A DNA stretch of 64,000 nucleotides from an uncultured Desulfatitalea sp. (GCA_937868765.1 CALMNL010000015.1:60967-124966), one strand, 5' to 3'; positions 17,283 to 27,597 are shown, numbered from the stretch's first letter. Notes: a model not told the origin generated them from the sequence alone. Made by a program: numbers and translations.

Positions 17283-17326
17283 AAGGCCGCCATGGTGCTC
17301 CCCCAATGGCGGCCTTGGTGCTTTTT
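17283..17326. terminator. Terminator between convergent ATPase and LysM genes
   Basis: AAGGCCGCCAT (17283-17293) pairs perfectly with ATGGCGGCCTT (17306-17316), with a 12-base loop, and five T follow at 17322-17326. It lies between genes converging from both strands. The plus-strand side has the better T-run, so it mainly ends the ATPase transcript. Confidence 0.75.
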
Positions 17327-17341
17327 AAGTAAATTCGGAAA

Positions 17342-18412
17342 TCAGGGAGTGCGGAACGGCTGTCCGGCGGAGATTTTGCGTGAGCTGCTGGTGATGACCA
17401 CGGTCGAAGCGTTCTTTTCCGCACGCAGAACCAAGCATGAACCGATATCCACCGGGTTCAAGGTCGTGGTCTGTTTGCCCACGCCCAGCGGTACAGTCTC
17501 CTGGTAGTAAATGCTGTAGACCTGCCCCGGCGCGATGTGATCATCGATGCCTTTGTCGATGAAGGCGATATACAGATCGCCCATCATCTTGGTATGATCC
17601 TCGGAAGCTATAAGCGTCCCCTTTATTCCCGGCGGGCTGTCCACCACCCGTACGATGGGAGACATGGGCTCATACATCATCACCTTGTCGCCGATCAAGA
17701 TCGCCCGAAAGCTTTGAACGACCTTGGCCATGGCATGATCCGCCTCGCTCTTGGTGATCTCCACGACCCCCAGCAGGTAGTGCTGGGTTCCCGACTCCGT
17801 GCCTTGGGTGATATCGCCCTTCAGGGGATCCAGATTCCGGTAGACCGTCAGGCGCATGCCCGGTTTGAATTCGACGACCTTACCTTCCGCCGGGTAGCGG
17901 ATATACACGGTATCATCCCGGCTGATCAGTTTCTTGTCATCCAAACTCTTGAAGATCACCCCCAGAGGCTTGACGATGGGATTGCGGATGAAGCCCACAC
18001 GATCGATGTTTGAATACAGGAAATCCACTTGTGGCTTCGGTCTCTTTTCGACAGCCGCAGCTTGCACGTCGGGGGCGGCCGCAGGTACTGCAGATGTTAC
18101 CGTGCCCTCAGGGCGATACTGCCCGGTTTTGCGATAGAGGCGGATGCGGTCGCCCGGGTAAATCCAGTGGGGGTTTGGAATCTGTTTGTTTTCGCGCCAC
18201 AAGTCCGGCCACTGCCAGGGGGTGTCGCTGAAGCGTTGGGAAAGGTCCCACAGGGTATCTCCCTTTTGGACCGTGTAGTAGAAACCGGCCTCGAAGTCGG
18301 CATTCACATTGGTCTCTTGATCAGCAGCCATGACCAGGCCAGACGAGATGAGTAACCACCCGATCACCAGCAGCGCCGGTCCCAGAGTGCGACATGGTAT
18401 CTTGCTTTTCAT
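17342..18412 (-). CDS. LysM-domain envelope protein
   Basis: A 356-residue protein with an N-terminal signal peptide (LLVIGWLLISSG, cleavage probably near VMAA at about 30). A LysM domain follows at about 45-95: YYTVQKGDTLWDLSQRF and IYPGDRIRLYRK. The rest (about 110-356) is beta-rich and of unknown fold. LysM binds glycan, so the protein likely sits in the periplasm on peptidoglycan. ATG 18412 is chosen over 18427 because GGGGA precedes it at a usable distance. It stands alone, converging on the ATPase gene. Similar LysM-led proteins are common in Desulfobacterota; the exact role is unknown. Confidence 0.75.
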   Translation of the reverse strand: MKSKIPCRTLGPALLVIGWLLISSGLVMAADQETNVNADFEAGFYYTVQKGDTLWDLSQRFSDTPWQWPDLWRENKQIPNPHWIYPGDRIRLYRKTGQYRPEGTVTSAVPAAAPDVQAAAVEKRPKPQVDFLYSNIDRVGFIRNPIVKPLGVIFKSLDDKKLISRDDTVYIRYPAEGKVVEFKPGMRLTVYRNLDPLKGDITQGTESGTQHYLLGVVEITKSEADHAMAKVVQSFRAILIGDKVMMYEPMSPIVRVVDSPPGIKGTLIASEDHTKMMGDLYIAFIDKGIDDHIAPGQVYSIYYQETVPLGVGKQTTTLNPVDIGSCLVLRAEKNASTVVITSSSRKISAGQPFRTP

Positions 18413-18523
18413 AAGTTCGATCCCCATTGGTTTTCGGTTAAGTGCCCAGCAATAAAACTTTTTTATTGATTTCAGTAACCTGGTTCTTTGGGGTTTGTCA
18501 AGTTTTCATCGTCGGCGGCAGCA

Positions 18524-18558
18524 ACAAAAAACCTCCGTGCCATATGGGCACGGAGGTT
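18524..18558 (-). terminator. Rho-independent terminator of groES-groEL
   Basis: ACCTCCGTGCC (18531-18541) pairs with GGCACGGAGGT (18547-18557) around a five-base loop. On the minus strand the stem is followed by TTTTTTG, 30 bases after the groEL stop. This is a standard intrinsic terminator. Confidence 0.85.
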
Positions 18559-18588
18559 CTTATATTGCGGCGCAGGACCGAGCAGGAG

Positions 18589-20277
<1,689 letters not shown>

Positions 20278-20565
20278 CTAGCCAATCACGCCCAAGACGT
20301 CGTCTTCACGCATGATCAAAAATTCCTCGCCTTCGATTTTTACTTCGGTGCCGGAGTATTTGCCGAACAGGATTCTATCGCCGGCCTTGATTTCCAGCGG
20401 TATGCGTTTGCCGTCATCTCCCAGCTTGCCGTTACCGACAGCGATCACTTTGCCTTCGGCGGGTTTTTCTTTCGCGGTGTCGGGAATGATGATGCCGCCC
20501 TTTGTGGTGGTTTCTTCCTGCACCCGTTGAACAAGAATGCGGTCCTGCAATGGTCTGAGTTTCAT
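20278..20565 (-). CDS. groES: Co-chaperonin GroES (Hsp10)
   Basis: A 95-residue protein of standard length. It has [15 protein letters not shown] at the start, the mobile loop [18 protein letters not shown] that docks onto GroEL, and the [16 protein letters not shown] beta strands. It caps the GroEL ring. AAAGGAG lies a few bases upstream of ATG 20565. It is the first gene of the groES-groEL pair. The 250 bases upstream separate it from an FmdB-type gene on the same strand, and I found no clear sigma-32 or CIRCE element there. Confidence 0.98.
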   Translation of the reverse strand: MKLRPLQDRILVQRVQEETTTKGGIIIPDTAKEKPAEGKVIAVGNGKLGDDGKRIPLEIKAGDRILFGKYSGTEVKIEGEEFLIMREDDVLGVIG

Positions 20566-20821
20566 CGTTCTTCGTCTCCTTTTGATTTGATCTGAATTGG
20601 GCTAAGGGTTCGTGCAATATTCCAATACCGGTATGACCATTTGATTTCGGGTTTATCAGTCAATCGTTTTGCGGTCACCCCCCTCCCTATGTAAAGAGAA
20701 TCAATTAACCTTCCGAAAAGGATATCCCGCTGTTCTTCCCTTCCTTGCCTGTGTCTGCATGAGGGCTGGCGGATTGATCTGCCAATCGGTCGTTTATTCT
20801 GCAGCTTCAGCCAACCATGGA

Positions 20822-21103
20822 TTAATCGTCACTTTTGTTTTTAGGGGCATCAGGCTTGCCGGTTTCGGTGGAAGCGGCGCTTGAGGAAGTACCACTATCG
20901 CTCTCTTGTTTCTTGCTTTGCTGTTTGCCGGCGTAATCGGTCACATACCAGCCTGTGCCTTTGAGGTGAAAGGCGCTTTGAGAAATTAGCTTGTGCAGTT
21001 TTCCCGAACAGCGACCGCATTTAGTCAGCGGTTTTTCACTGATCTTCTGAAAGACCTCTTCAACCCTGCCGCATTGATCGCATTGATACTCATAGATCGG
21101 CAT
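20822..21103 (-). CDS. FmdB-family zinc ribbon protein
   Basis: A 93-residue protein starting MPIYEYQCDQCGRVEEVFQ, the FmdB zinc ribbon, with two CxxC pairs (CDQC, then CGRC) forming a rubredoxin-like zinc site in the first 40 residues. KGTGWYVTDYAGK is also typical of the family. The tail is Ser/Lys/Asp-rich and probably disordered. The frame is open further upstream, but ATG 21103 follows a purine-rich ribosome site and is the family start. The family is linked to formamide and amide metabolism regulators only by name; its function is unclear. Confidence 0.85.
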   Translation of the reverse strand: MPIYEYQCDQCGRVEEVFQKISEKPLTKCGRCSGKLHKLISQSAFHLKGTGWYVTDYAGKQQSKKQESDSGTSSSAASTETGKPDAPKNKSDD

Positions 21104-21252
21104 TTCCTGGGCAACCTCCTTCGATATCCTGATGACAAGCCTTTGTATCCCGTCCAATGCTTGGCCCGTTATTATAACGATTACAATGTGTTGGGTATCG
21201 TCGAGCCGCCGGGCGAAAAATCTGGCCCAATATAGTGTGCTGATGAAAAATG

Positions 21253-21801
21253 TCAAGGGCTGCTCAAATTCTCGAGCGGTGTCCGCCAGGAGCGGTAATA
21301 CTCGATGACCGCATCCAAACCAGTCAGCCGGACATTGGACAAGATTTGATGGGTAATCAGATGGACGCGGTGCTCCTCGGCCAGCTTTTCACTGGCCGTA
21401 GCGTTGAAATTTTGTAAAAATTTGCTGAAACGAACGATATGCACGAGTTCGTGGACCACGACATATAGGCAGAAGGGCAGCAAAGCCAATTCCGCCGAAC
21501 TGTCCAGGGCCGCCAAAATCGCGTGATCCTGAAGGCAGATCTTGTAATAGTCATAAGCATCCGATCCAAGGGGCGAGCCTTTGCGCTGCCCCTCATAACG
21601 AATGATCTGGGCGAAAGGGCCATCCACGATTTCTGCCGGGGTCAGATCGGCCAAGGTGCTGACATCATATTTAGGCCGCAGCCACTGATTGGCGGACATC
21701 TTGAAAAAGTTGCTCACCAGCTCTTCGGCCATGGTGACCGACTGGTTGACGCGTTGAATCTGCTCGGCATCGAAGGTACGTCGCGGAGTTGATGCGTTCA
21801 T
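21253..21801 (-). CDS. Hypothetical protein with zinc metalloprotease-like HELVH motif
   Basis: A 182-residue soluble protein I do not recognise as a named family. VVVHELVHIVRF contains HExxH at residues 117-121 within a hydrophobic helix, the minimal zincin signature. EEHRVHLITH follows about 30 residues later and could give the third zinc ligand. The N-terminal half has YDVSTLADLTPAEIVDG and YDYYKICLQDHAIL. ATG 21801 is preferred, with no strong ribosome site. It lies upstream of the FmdB gene on the same strand, with a 149-base gap. Protease activity is an inference from the motif only. Confidence 0.6.
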   Translation of the reverse strand: MNASTPRRTFDAEQIQRVNQSVTMAEELVSNFFKMSANQWLRPKYDVSTLADLTPAEIVDGPFAQIIRYEGQRKGSPLGSDAYDYYKICLQDHAILAALDSSAELALLPFCLYVVVHELVHIVRFSKFLQNFNATASEKLAEEHRVHLITHQILSNVRLTGLDAVIEYYRSWRTPLENLSSP

Positions 21802-21859
21802 GGTGCGCCCATAGCATACATGCATAACAATAACAAGCAGCTAAGCATCTTGGGCAAAA

Positions 21860-21868
21860 TGATATAAT
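21860..21868 (+). promoter_or_regulatory. Extended -10 promoter for the small basic protein gene
   Basis: TGATATAAT at 21860-21868 is a perfect TGn plus TATAAT extended -10 element on the plus strand. No good -35 box lies 17 bases upstream, which extended -10 promoters tolerate. Transcription would start near 21875 and leave a leader of about 150 bases before the TTG at 22024. Confidence 0.4.
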
Positions 21869-22023
21869 GGTCGCGCCAAGCGCCTTCCAGGCTGCGGTCC
21901 GGCGGGGCGTTTAGATGGGACGCCCACTGTCAAGCGCCCGCCTGGCAAGACAAAAAGCTGTGGACAACACGCGCGCAAGGGTGCTATGAAGGCGGGCAAA
22001 ATCGGCCGAGAGGGGGTGATCCA

Positions 22024-22122
22024 TTGGGCAGTGTGATCAAAAAGCGCAGAAAAAAGATGCGAAAACATAAACATCGCAAGCTGTTGGCTCGCACGCGACA
22101 CCAGCGTAGAAAGGGTAAATAG
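22024..22122 (+). CDS. Small basic AURKAIP1/COX24-like protein (32 residues)
   Basis: A TTG at 22024 opens 32 codons ending in TAG. The peptide starts MGSVIKKRRKKMRKHKHRK and continues with an LLARTRHQRR segment. More than half the residues are Lys, Arg or His. This matches the very short AURKAIP1/COX24 proteins that I know from several bacterial phyla, a family related to a mitochondrial small ribosomal subunit protein. AGAGGGGG lies about eight bases before the TTG. An extended -10 promoter upstream and a bidirectional terminator 35 bases after the stop frame it as its own transcription unit. Ribosome binding is inferred from family and charge. Confidence 0.75.
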   Translation: MGSVIKKRRKKMRKHKHRKLLARTRHQRRKGK

Positions 22123-22156
22123 GCCTTTGTCGCGATGGATGCCAACGGCAAGCAAT

Positions 22157-22202
22157 AAAAAAAGCACCGTTTACGGGATACTCTCACCAACGGTGCTTTT
22201 TT
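22157..22202. terminator. Bidirectional terminator between small basic gene and hflC
   Basis: AAAAAAGCACCGTT (to 22171) pairs with AACGGTGCTTTTTT (22189-22202) around a 17-base loop. Both strands end in a T-run, so it can stop the plus-strand small gene and the minus-strand hflK-hflC operon. Confidence 0.85.
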
Positions 22203-22223
22203 ATTTCCAGATAAGGCGCCTCT

Positions 22224-23171
22224 TTACTTCGAGCCGGAATACGCCTTCAAGTATTTGAAAATATCCGAATCGGTGGATAGTACCAGGTTGCTTTCCTTGT
22301 CCAAAGATTCTCCATAGATTTCAAGGGTGCGAATGAAAGAGTAGAATTCGGGATCGGCGCCAAAAGCCTCCGCATAAAGACGGGTGGCTTCTGCGTCCGC
22401 CTTGCCTTTGATCTCCTGGGCCTTGCGGTACGCCTCCGACTGGATCTGTTTTAAATCCCTTTCCTTGTCACCCCGGATCTTGCTGGATTCGCCCTGGCCC
22501 TCCGATCGAAATTTCTCGGCGATCTGTTTGCGCTCAGCGATCATGCGGCCGTAAACCGATTGGCGGACCTCTTCCACATAATCGATTCTCTTGATCTTGA
22601 CATCCACGAGTTCAATGCCGAAATCTTCCAGTTTGTCACGCGCCTGCTCGAGGATCTTGTTGTCGATCTGGTTTCGCCCTACCGTAATGGCGGTTGCACC
22701 GGGCTTGTCCTTCTGAATTTCTTCCATGCCGATTTCGAAGACATCCATCTCGCGATTGGTATTGCGCACGGCCTCGATCAGGGGATTGGAAGTAATCAGG
22801 TTGCGCACGGCCGGATCGATGATTTCGTTGAGCCGGTGGGTGGCCAAACGCGTGTCTACACCGATAGTTTCAAAAAAACGCACCGGATTGACGATTTTCC
22901 AGCGCGCGAAAGGGTCGACCCATATATAGGTTTTGTCTTTGGTGGGAATTTGTCCCGGTTCACCATCCCAGGGCTGCAGGTTTTTGGGATAGGTGATCGC
23001 CTTCTCGACAAAAGGAATCTTGAAATGGAGCCCTGGTTCCAGAGCCACGCGGTTGACCTTGCCGAAGAGCGTGATCACCACCTGTTCGGTTTCGTCGACC
23101 GTATAGGCGGACGAGAATCCTACGACGACGGCAATCAGGGCCAGAAGGGCCGCTAAGGCCTTCATGTTCAT
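22224..23171 (-). CDS. hflC: HflC, prohibitin-family partner of FtsH
   Basis: A 315-residue SPFH/prohibitin protein. An N-terminal membrane anchor (ALLALIAVVVGFSSAYTV) is followed by DETEQVVITLFGKV and EPGLHFKIPFV, the usual HflC start. A long helical C-terminal part (about 190-280) has RMIAERKQIAEKFRSEGQGE and KADAEATRLYAEAFG. HflC and HflK form a large cage around the FtsH protease at the inner membrane and modulate membrane-protein turnover. Its start overlaps the end of hflK by four bases. It is followed by a strong terminator. Confidence 0.95.
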   Translation of the reverse strand: MNMKALAALLALIAVVVGFSSAYTVDETEQVVITLFGKVNRVALEPGLHFKIPFVEKAITYPKNLQPWDGEPGQIPTKDKTYIWVDPFARWKIVNPVRFFETIGVDTRLATHRLNEIIDPAVRNLITSNPLIEAVRNTNREMDVFEIGMEEIQKDKPGATAITVGRNQIDNKILEQARDKLEDFGIELVDVKIKRIDYVEEVRQSVYGRMIAERKQIAEKFRSEGQGESSKIRGDKERDLKQIQSEAYRKAQEIKGKADAEATRLYAEAFGADPEFYSFIRTLEIYGESLDKESNLVLSTDSDIFKYLKAYSGSK

Positions 23172-24205
23172 TTCTCGCCCCCTTTCTGTTCCTTGCCCAT
23201 GTTCAGAAAGGGCAGCAGATTTTTCTGATCCGTATCGATAATGTATTTCGGACCCAGCTTGGGCAGCAGGTCCTTCATCGCCTCCAGGTAGAGCCGGCGC
23301 ATGGTGACGTCCTTGGCTTTGATATACTCGGAGTAGACCGCAACGAAACGGGACGTGTCGCCCTTGGCACGGTTGACGCGATCCAGAGCATACCCTTCGC
23401 TGGCCTTGATGGTACGTTCCGCCTCGCCTCGCGCGGCCGGGATTGCTTTGTTATAGTCTTCCTTGGCCTGATAGATCATTTTCTCCTTTTCCTGGGTGGC
23501 CTGGTTGACTTCATTGAAGGATTGTTGCACCGGACCGGGCACATTGGTGCGTTTGAGCTCGACGTTGACCACCAGCAGACCGGTTTGGGCATCGTCCAAC
23601 TCCCTTTGAAGCACCTGCTTGGCCTCGTCAGCGATCTCCTGGCGTTTGGTGATCACCTCGTTGATGCTGCGGTCCCCCACCACGACGCGCATGCTGGCCT
23701 CTGAGAGGTCTCTGAGGAGACCCTTCACGTCCCTGACCTTGAAAAGATAGCTGTAAGGGTCTTTCACCCTATACTGGACGATCCATGGCACGATGGCCAC
23801 ATTCAGATCACCTGTCAGCATCAACGCTTCGCCGGCGTCACCGGACGCGCTTACCGACCGGTCTCGAGAATCCGAAGCGTCGGTCTGAAGACCGAACTCT
23901 TCCCGGAAAACCTTTTCGATGGCGACTTTGTTGACTATTTCGATGCCGAAAGGCCATTTGAAGTTCAGGCCTGGCTGGGCCGTGCGGACGAACTTACCGA
24001 AGCGCTGAATCACGCCCACCGAGCCGGTATCGATGGTAAAGAAGCAGGAATAAGCAATCGCGGCGAGCAGCACGAGGAGCGCCAGAAAAACGGTGCCGCC
24101 GGGAAGCTTTATGTTTTTGATCTGCTTCAGAACATCTTCCATCTGGGGTGGAGGCCCGCCTTTTTGATGGTGTTGCTGGTTCAGTTTTTCCCAATCCCAA
24201 GCCAT
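23168..24205 (-). CDS. hflK: HflK, prohibitin-family partner of FtsH
   Basis: A 345-residue protein. It opens MAWDWEKLNQQHHQKGGPPP, a typical HflK Gly/Pro-rich cytoplasmic head. A membrane helix at about 38-62 follows, then DTGSVGVIQRFGKFVRTAQPGLNFKWPFGIE, whose family signature lies in the first half. The C-terminal coiled-coil (about 240-300) includes KAIPAARGEAERTIKASEGY. ATG 24205 with AGGTGA upstream is chosen over an earlier in-frame start. It is cotranscribed with hflC by a four-base overlap. Confidence 0.95.
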   Translation of the reverse strand: MAWDWEKLNQQHHQKGGPPPQMEDVLKQIKNIKLPGGTVFLALLVLLAAIAYSCFFTIDTGSVGVIQRFGKFVRTAQPGLNFKWPFGIEIVNKVAIEKVFREEFGLQTDASDSRDRSVSASGDAGEALMLTGDLNVAIVPWIVQYRVKDPYSYLFKVRDVKGLLRDLSEASMRVVVGDRSINEVITKRQEIADEAKQVLQRELDDAQTGLLVVNVELKRTNVPGPVQQSFNEVNQATQEKEKMIYQAKEDYNKAIPAARGEAERTIKASEGYALDRVNRAKGDTSRFVAVYSEYIKAKDVTMRRLYLEAMKDLLPKLGPKYIIDTDQKNLLPFLNMGKEQKGGEK

Positions 24206-24367
24206 GCCTAAGTCACCTGCTCTTTCTAATGATATCAAGACTTTTTAAATTGAAGCCCAATTTAAGGCCATGCTGCTATTAAGTCAAGGAAAAATAACCC
24301 CGCCATTAGTGCGGGAGCAGGGCTAAAGATTCTTGACAAGCGGCTATCCGCTTCTGGTAAGAGAGCA

Positions 24368-24751
24368 ATGGCTTCGACGGGCGAAAGGACGATGAAAACG
24401 ATTTTTTCGAAATTCACTTTGGTGGGGTCCCGTGTGAATGTGCATCGTAAAAACAGAAACCATTTTGCCCCCATCGGCGAGGTGATCGAAAAGGTGCTGC
24501 GCCAGTGCCGGCCGCAGCAGGACCAGGCCTTGCTTCAGGTCTGGCAAGTATGGGACCAGGCGGTGGGCGCCGCCATCGCACCGAATGCGCGTCCGGTGGC
24601 TTTCAATGGGAATGTGCTGTTGGTCCATGTTACTTCCCCTACCTGGCTGCACCATCTGCGATTTTTGGAGAGGGAGATGATCACCAAGCTGAACGCCGCT
24701 TTGGGGGGGGATAAGGTCAAGGCCATCAAGTTGAAAGTGGGAGAGTTTTGA
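24368..24751 (+). CDS. DUF721 (DciA-like) protein
   Basis: A 127-residue protein. PIGEVIEKVLRQCRPQQ and LLQVWQVWDQAVGAAIAPNA, then LLVHVTSPTWLHHLRFLE, match DUF721, the family of DciA, which loads the replicative helicase in bacteria lacking DnaC. The start is uncertain: ATG 24368 has a poor ribosome site, and ATG 24392 has AAAGGA only two bases away. The stop overlaps the TTG start of the next gene (TTGA), so the two are probably coupled. A helicase-loader role is inferred from the family. Confidence 0.8.
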   Translation: MASTGERTMKTIFSKFTLVGSRVNVHRKNRNHFAPIGEVIEKVLRQCRPQQDQALLQVWQVWDQAVGAAIAPNARPVAFNGNVLLVHVTSPTWLHHLRFLEREMITKLNAALGGDKVKAIKLKVGEF

Positions 24752-25476
24752 ATTCCGCCGACCTGACCCGCGATACCTTTTTTGAAGGACGATTGTTCGT
24801 CACGCAAACCACCGGTGGATATCGCTTTTCCATTGATGCCGTGCTGCTGGCGGCCGGAATTCGCGTCAAACCAGGAGATACCCTTTTGGATTTGGGGGCT
24901 GGTTGCGGCATCATTTCACTCATGCTGGCATTCCGTTTTCCGGAGGCGCAAATATACGCCGTGGAACTGCAGCCGGAGCTCATTGAATTGGCGCGCACCA
25001 ATGTGGCCGACAACCGTATGACGGATCGGGTGACGGTTGTTCAGGCCGACATGCGTTTACTGCCGGGGGGAAAGCTTCCAGGCCCTTTTGACTGGATCGC
25101 CAGCAACCCACCGTATCACCGGAGCGAGAGCGGACGCATCAATCCCAACGATCAGCGGGCCCTGGCCCGTCATGAGATTGCGATGGATCTGGCCCAGTTA
25201 TTGGCCTGTGCCCGTCGCATGCTCCGCACCGGCGGACATCTGGCGCTGATTTATCCAGCCGAACGTACGGCAGACCTGTTGGTACAGATGCGCCGGGAAG
25301 GCATCGAACCCAAATATCTTCAACCCGTACATTCGTACGAAGGGCAGAAGGCCCGACTCGTGATCGTGCATGGCATTCATCGGGCGCGTCCGGGATTGCG
25401 CATGGCGCCCCCGCTGGTCATCTATCGGCAAGATGGCACCTACACCGATGCGGTACAGGCCATGATGCGACCGTAA
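24748..25476 (+). CDS. tRNA1(Val) A37 N6-methyltransferase family protein
   Basis: A 242-residue Rossmann-fold methyltransferase. The SAM site LLDLGAGCGIISLMLA lies at 46-61, VELQPELIELA at 72-82, and the catalytic NPPY at 120-123, which marks N6-adenine and related methylation. The N-terminus FFEGRLFVTQTTGGYRFSID is the signature of the TrmN6/YfiC family, which methylates A37 of tRNA1(Val). The start is TTG 24748, overlapping the DUF721 stop. Substrate choice is inferred from family; some members act on other targets. Confidence 0.85.
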   Translation: MNSADLTRDTFFEGRLFVTQTTGGYRFSIDAVLLAAGIRVKPGDTLLDLGAGCGIISLMLAFRFPEAQIYAVELQPELIELARTNVADNRMTDRVTVVQADMRLLPGGKLPGPFDWIASNPPYHRSESGRINPNDQRALARHEIAMDLAQLLACARRMLRTGGHLALIYPAERTADLLVQMRREGIEPKYLQPVHSYEGQKARLVIVHGIHRARPGLRMAPPLVIYRQDGTYTDAVQAMMRP

Positions 25477-25563
25477 ATTGCCGTGGCGGCTGAGAAAGGA
25501 GATTGACACCCAAAACCAAAAAGGCTATTGAAGCAACCCTGCATGCGGCTCCTGCAGCATCCT

Positions 25564-25655
25564 GGAGAGGTTGCCGAGTGGCTGAAGGCCCCGCTCTCGA
25601 AAAGCGGTATCCCGTTTACCCGGGATCGTGGGTTCGAATCCCACCCTCTCCGCCA
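25564..25655 (+). tRNA. tRNA-Ser (anticodon CGA)
   Basis: The acceptor stem GGAGAGG pairs with CCTCTCC, followed by G and an encoded CCA. The D-loop has GCCGAGTGGCTGAAGGC, the anticodon loop is CTCGAAA (anticodon CGA, reading UCG), a long variable arm follows, and the T-loop is GGTTCGAATCC. The long variable arm confirms a class II serine tRNA. Confidence 0.96.
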
Positions 25656-25725
25656 TTTTCTCAGCGACGAAATGATCCGGGAAACGATGCTTTCGCAAAT
25701 GCCGCCTGCCTGTTCGAAATGATGC

Positions 25726-25819
25726 GGAGAGATGTCCGAGCTGGCCGAAGGAGCACGACTGGAAATCGTGTGTGCCGTCAAAAGCGGCACCGTGGGTTCG
25801 AATCCCACTCTCTCCGCCA
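25726..25819 (+). tRNA. tRNA-Ser (anticodon GGA)
   Basis: GGAGAGA pairs with TCTCTCC, followed by G and encoded CCA. The anticodon stem CACGA/TCGTG encloses CTGGAAA, giving anticodon GGA (reads UCC and UCU). The long variable arm and GGTTCGAATCC T-loop confirm a serine tRNA. It lies 70 bases after the other tRNA-Ser. Confidence 0.96.
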
Positions 25820-25950
25820 CCCCACCTTTATAATTGCTATTCCCAAGGCGTACGCCACACATCATCGATGGCCATTATTGCGGTCGGCATCCATGTGCGC
25901 TATAAGGGCCACACGGATGGCATAATTCCCCAAGGACCCGTTGCGACAAC

Positions 25951-27597
25951 ATGAGCTACCTGGTTTTTGCCCGCAAATACAGACCCCAGACCTTCGATCA
26001 AGTGGTGCAACAAGACCACGTGACCAGAACGCTGATGAATGCCATCTCCGCGGGCAGGGTTTCGCATGCCATTTTGTTCACCGGTCCCAGGGGAACCGGG
26101 AAAACGACCGTGGCGCGCATTCTGGCCAAGGCCATGAATTGCGCCCAGGGCCCTGCGCCCACCCCTTGCAACAATTGCCGTTCCTGTATGGAGATCACCA
26201 GCGGCCATGCAGCCGACGTCTTCGAAATCGACGGTGCCTCCAACAACAGTGTGGATCAGGTGCGGGAGCTGCGGGAAAACCTGAAGTATATGCCGGCCCA
26301 CAGCCGATACAAAATATACATCATCGATGAAGTCCACATGCTCAGTCTGGCGGCCTTCAACGCGCTGCTCAAGACCCTGGAGGAGCCGCCGGCTCATGTG
26401 CTCTTCATCTTCGCCACCACCGAGCCGCAGAAGATCCCGGTCACCATCCTGTCCCGCTGCCAGCGTCATGACCTGCGTCGGATGGATCTGGCGGCGATCG
26501 TGGCCCAGATGGGGCACATTTGCGCCCAAGAGGGGGTTTCCATCGATGAGGGGAGCCTGGCCCTGATTGCAAGAGAGGCAGGCGGCAGCATGCGCGATGC
26601 CCTGAGCCTGCTGGATCACGTGCTGGCCTGCGCCGAAGGACCGGTCAATGATACGCTGGTGGCCGAGCTGCTGGGGGCGGCGGAGCAGCGGCATCTCTTC
26701 GAACTGTCGGCGGCCCTCTTGGGCCGGGATATTGGGAAAGTTCTGGAGAAAATCGATGGCATATGGCGCCAGGGGTTGGAGATGAAGCGTTTTTATGCCG
26801 ATCTGGTGGCCCATTTCCACCATCTGGTGATGGTCGGGCTCGGAGAGCGCACCGGCCGCCTGGTGGATCTGCCCGGCCACGCCATTCATCAGATGCAAGC
26901 CCAGGTGCGCGATGTCCCGGAGAGCTTCCTGATTCAGGTGTTGGACCAGCTCTTTGCGGCTGAAGCCGCCATCAAACTCTCCAGCCAACCCAAGTTGGCC
27001 ATGGAGATGGTTTTCCTCAAGCTGTTTCAGACCCCGCCGCTGCTGCCCATCGATCATCTGATCGAGCGGCTGGACCAGTTACGCTCCACGGCAGCGGTCT
27101 GCGCGCCGCCGGATGTCGGGGAACGCCAAAGTGGCCTTGACTCGGTGCGGACAAGTTCAGACCCAATGGATGTGGCGCTTCCAAAACCCCAAGCCGGCGA
27201 GCCGCCCCATGGCCCTGAGGCGTCGCCTCTCCAGGCGGAAAGTTTATGGGGGCGTCTTTTGCAGCGGGTAGGGCAAGAGAAACCTTCACTGATGGGGTTT
27301 CTTCAAAAATGCCAATCCCCGGGCATTCGCGGAGAGCAGCTTTCCATCGAAGTGCGTGGTAATGAGTTCACTTTCAACAGCATCCAGAAGCACCTCCGCT
27401 ACTTGGAAGAGGTTTGCGGCCGATTGGTGGGCCGTGCGATCACCATCAATTTGACGGGGCATCTTGAAGATGCCGGAGAAAAACAAAAAGAGAAGCAGAA
27501 AGCCGAGCAGCTCAAGCAAAAAGCCTTGAGCCACCCTCGGGTGATGGAGACCATTGAGCTGTTCAACGGCAAAATAATCGATGTGAAGATCCCTTGA
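25951..27597 (+). CDS. dnaX: DNA polymerase III subunit tau/gamma
   Basis: A 548-residue clamp-loader ATPase. It opens VFARKYRPQTFDQVVQQDH. Walker A GPRGTGKTT lies near 46-54, the zinc site CxxxxxxxxCNNCRSC near 66-80, Walker B IIDEVHML near 125, and the arginine finger region LSRCQRHDLRR near 168-178. The C-terminal part binds polymerase and helicase in tau. A short Lys/Gln-rich helix precedes the end. I saw no classic A-rich slippery site for a gamma product. It is followed by ybaB and recR, the usual neighbours. Confidence 0.95.
   Translation: MSYLVFARKYRPQTFDQVVQQDHVTRTLMNAISAGRVSHAILFTGPRGTGKTTVARILAKAMNCAQGPAPTPCNNCRSCMEITSGHAADVFEIDGASNNSVDQVRELRENLKYMPAHSRYKIYIIDEVHMLSLAAFNALLKTLEEPPAHVLFIFATTEPQKIPVTILSRCQRHDLRRMDLAAIVAQMGHICAQEGVSIDEGSLALIAREAGGSMRDALSLLDHVLACAEGPVNDTLVAELLGAAEQRHLFELSAALLGRDIGKVLEKIDGIWRQGLEMKRFYADLVAHFHHLVMVGLGERTGRLVDLPGHAIHQMQAQVRDVPESFLIQVLDQLFAAEAAIKLSSQPKLAMEMVFLKLFQTPPLLPIDHLIERLDQLRSTAAVCAPPDVGERQSGLDSVRTSSDPMDVALPKPQAGEPPHGPEASPLQAESLWGRLLQRVGQEKPSLMGFLQKCQSPGIRGEQLSIEVRGNEFTFNSIQKHLRYLEEVCGRLVGRAITINLTGHLEDAGEKQKEKQKAEQLKQKALSHPRVMETIELFNGKIIDVKIP

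Noticed and set aside
20566..20821. CIRCE, sigma-32 or sigma-54 element upstream of groES
   Set aside because: No matching inverted repeat or box pair with correct spacing was found on the minus strand.
24338..24353. Short palindrome AAGCGG/CCGCTT between hflK and DUF721 genes
   Set aside because: Only six pairs with no T-run and no clear promoter partner; could be chance.
25820..25950. Possible 4.5S/SRP RNA between tRNA-Ser and dnaX
   Set aside because: I looked for the conserved SRP apical motif and found none; the interval reads as ordinary leader sequence.
27440..27597. Programmed frameshift in dnaX giving a gamma form
   Set aside because: A Lys-coding A-rich stretch exists near the 3' end, but there is no classic slippery heptamer with a following stem, and it lies too near the stop to make gamma.
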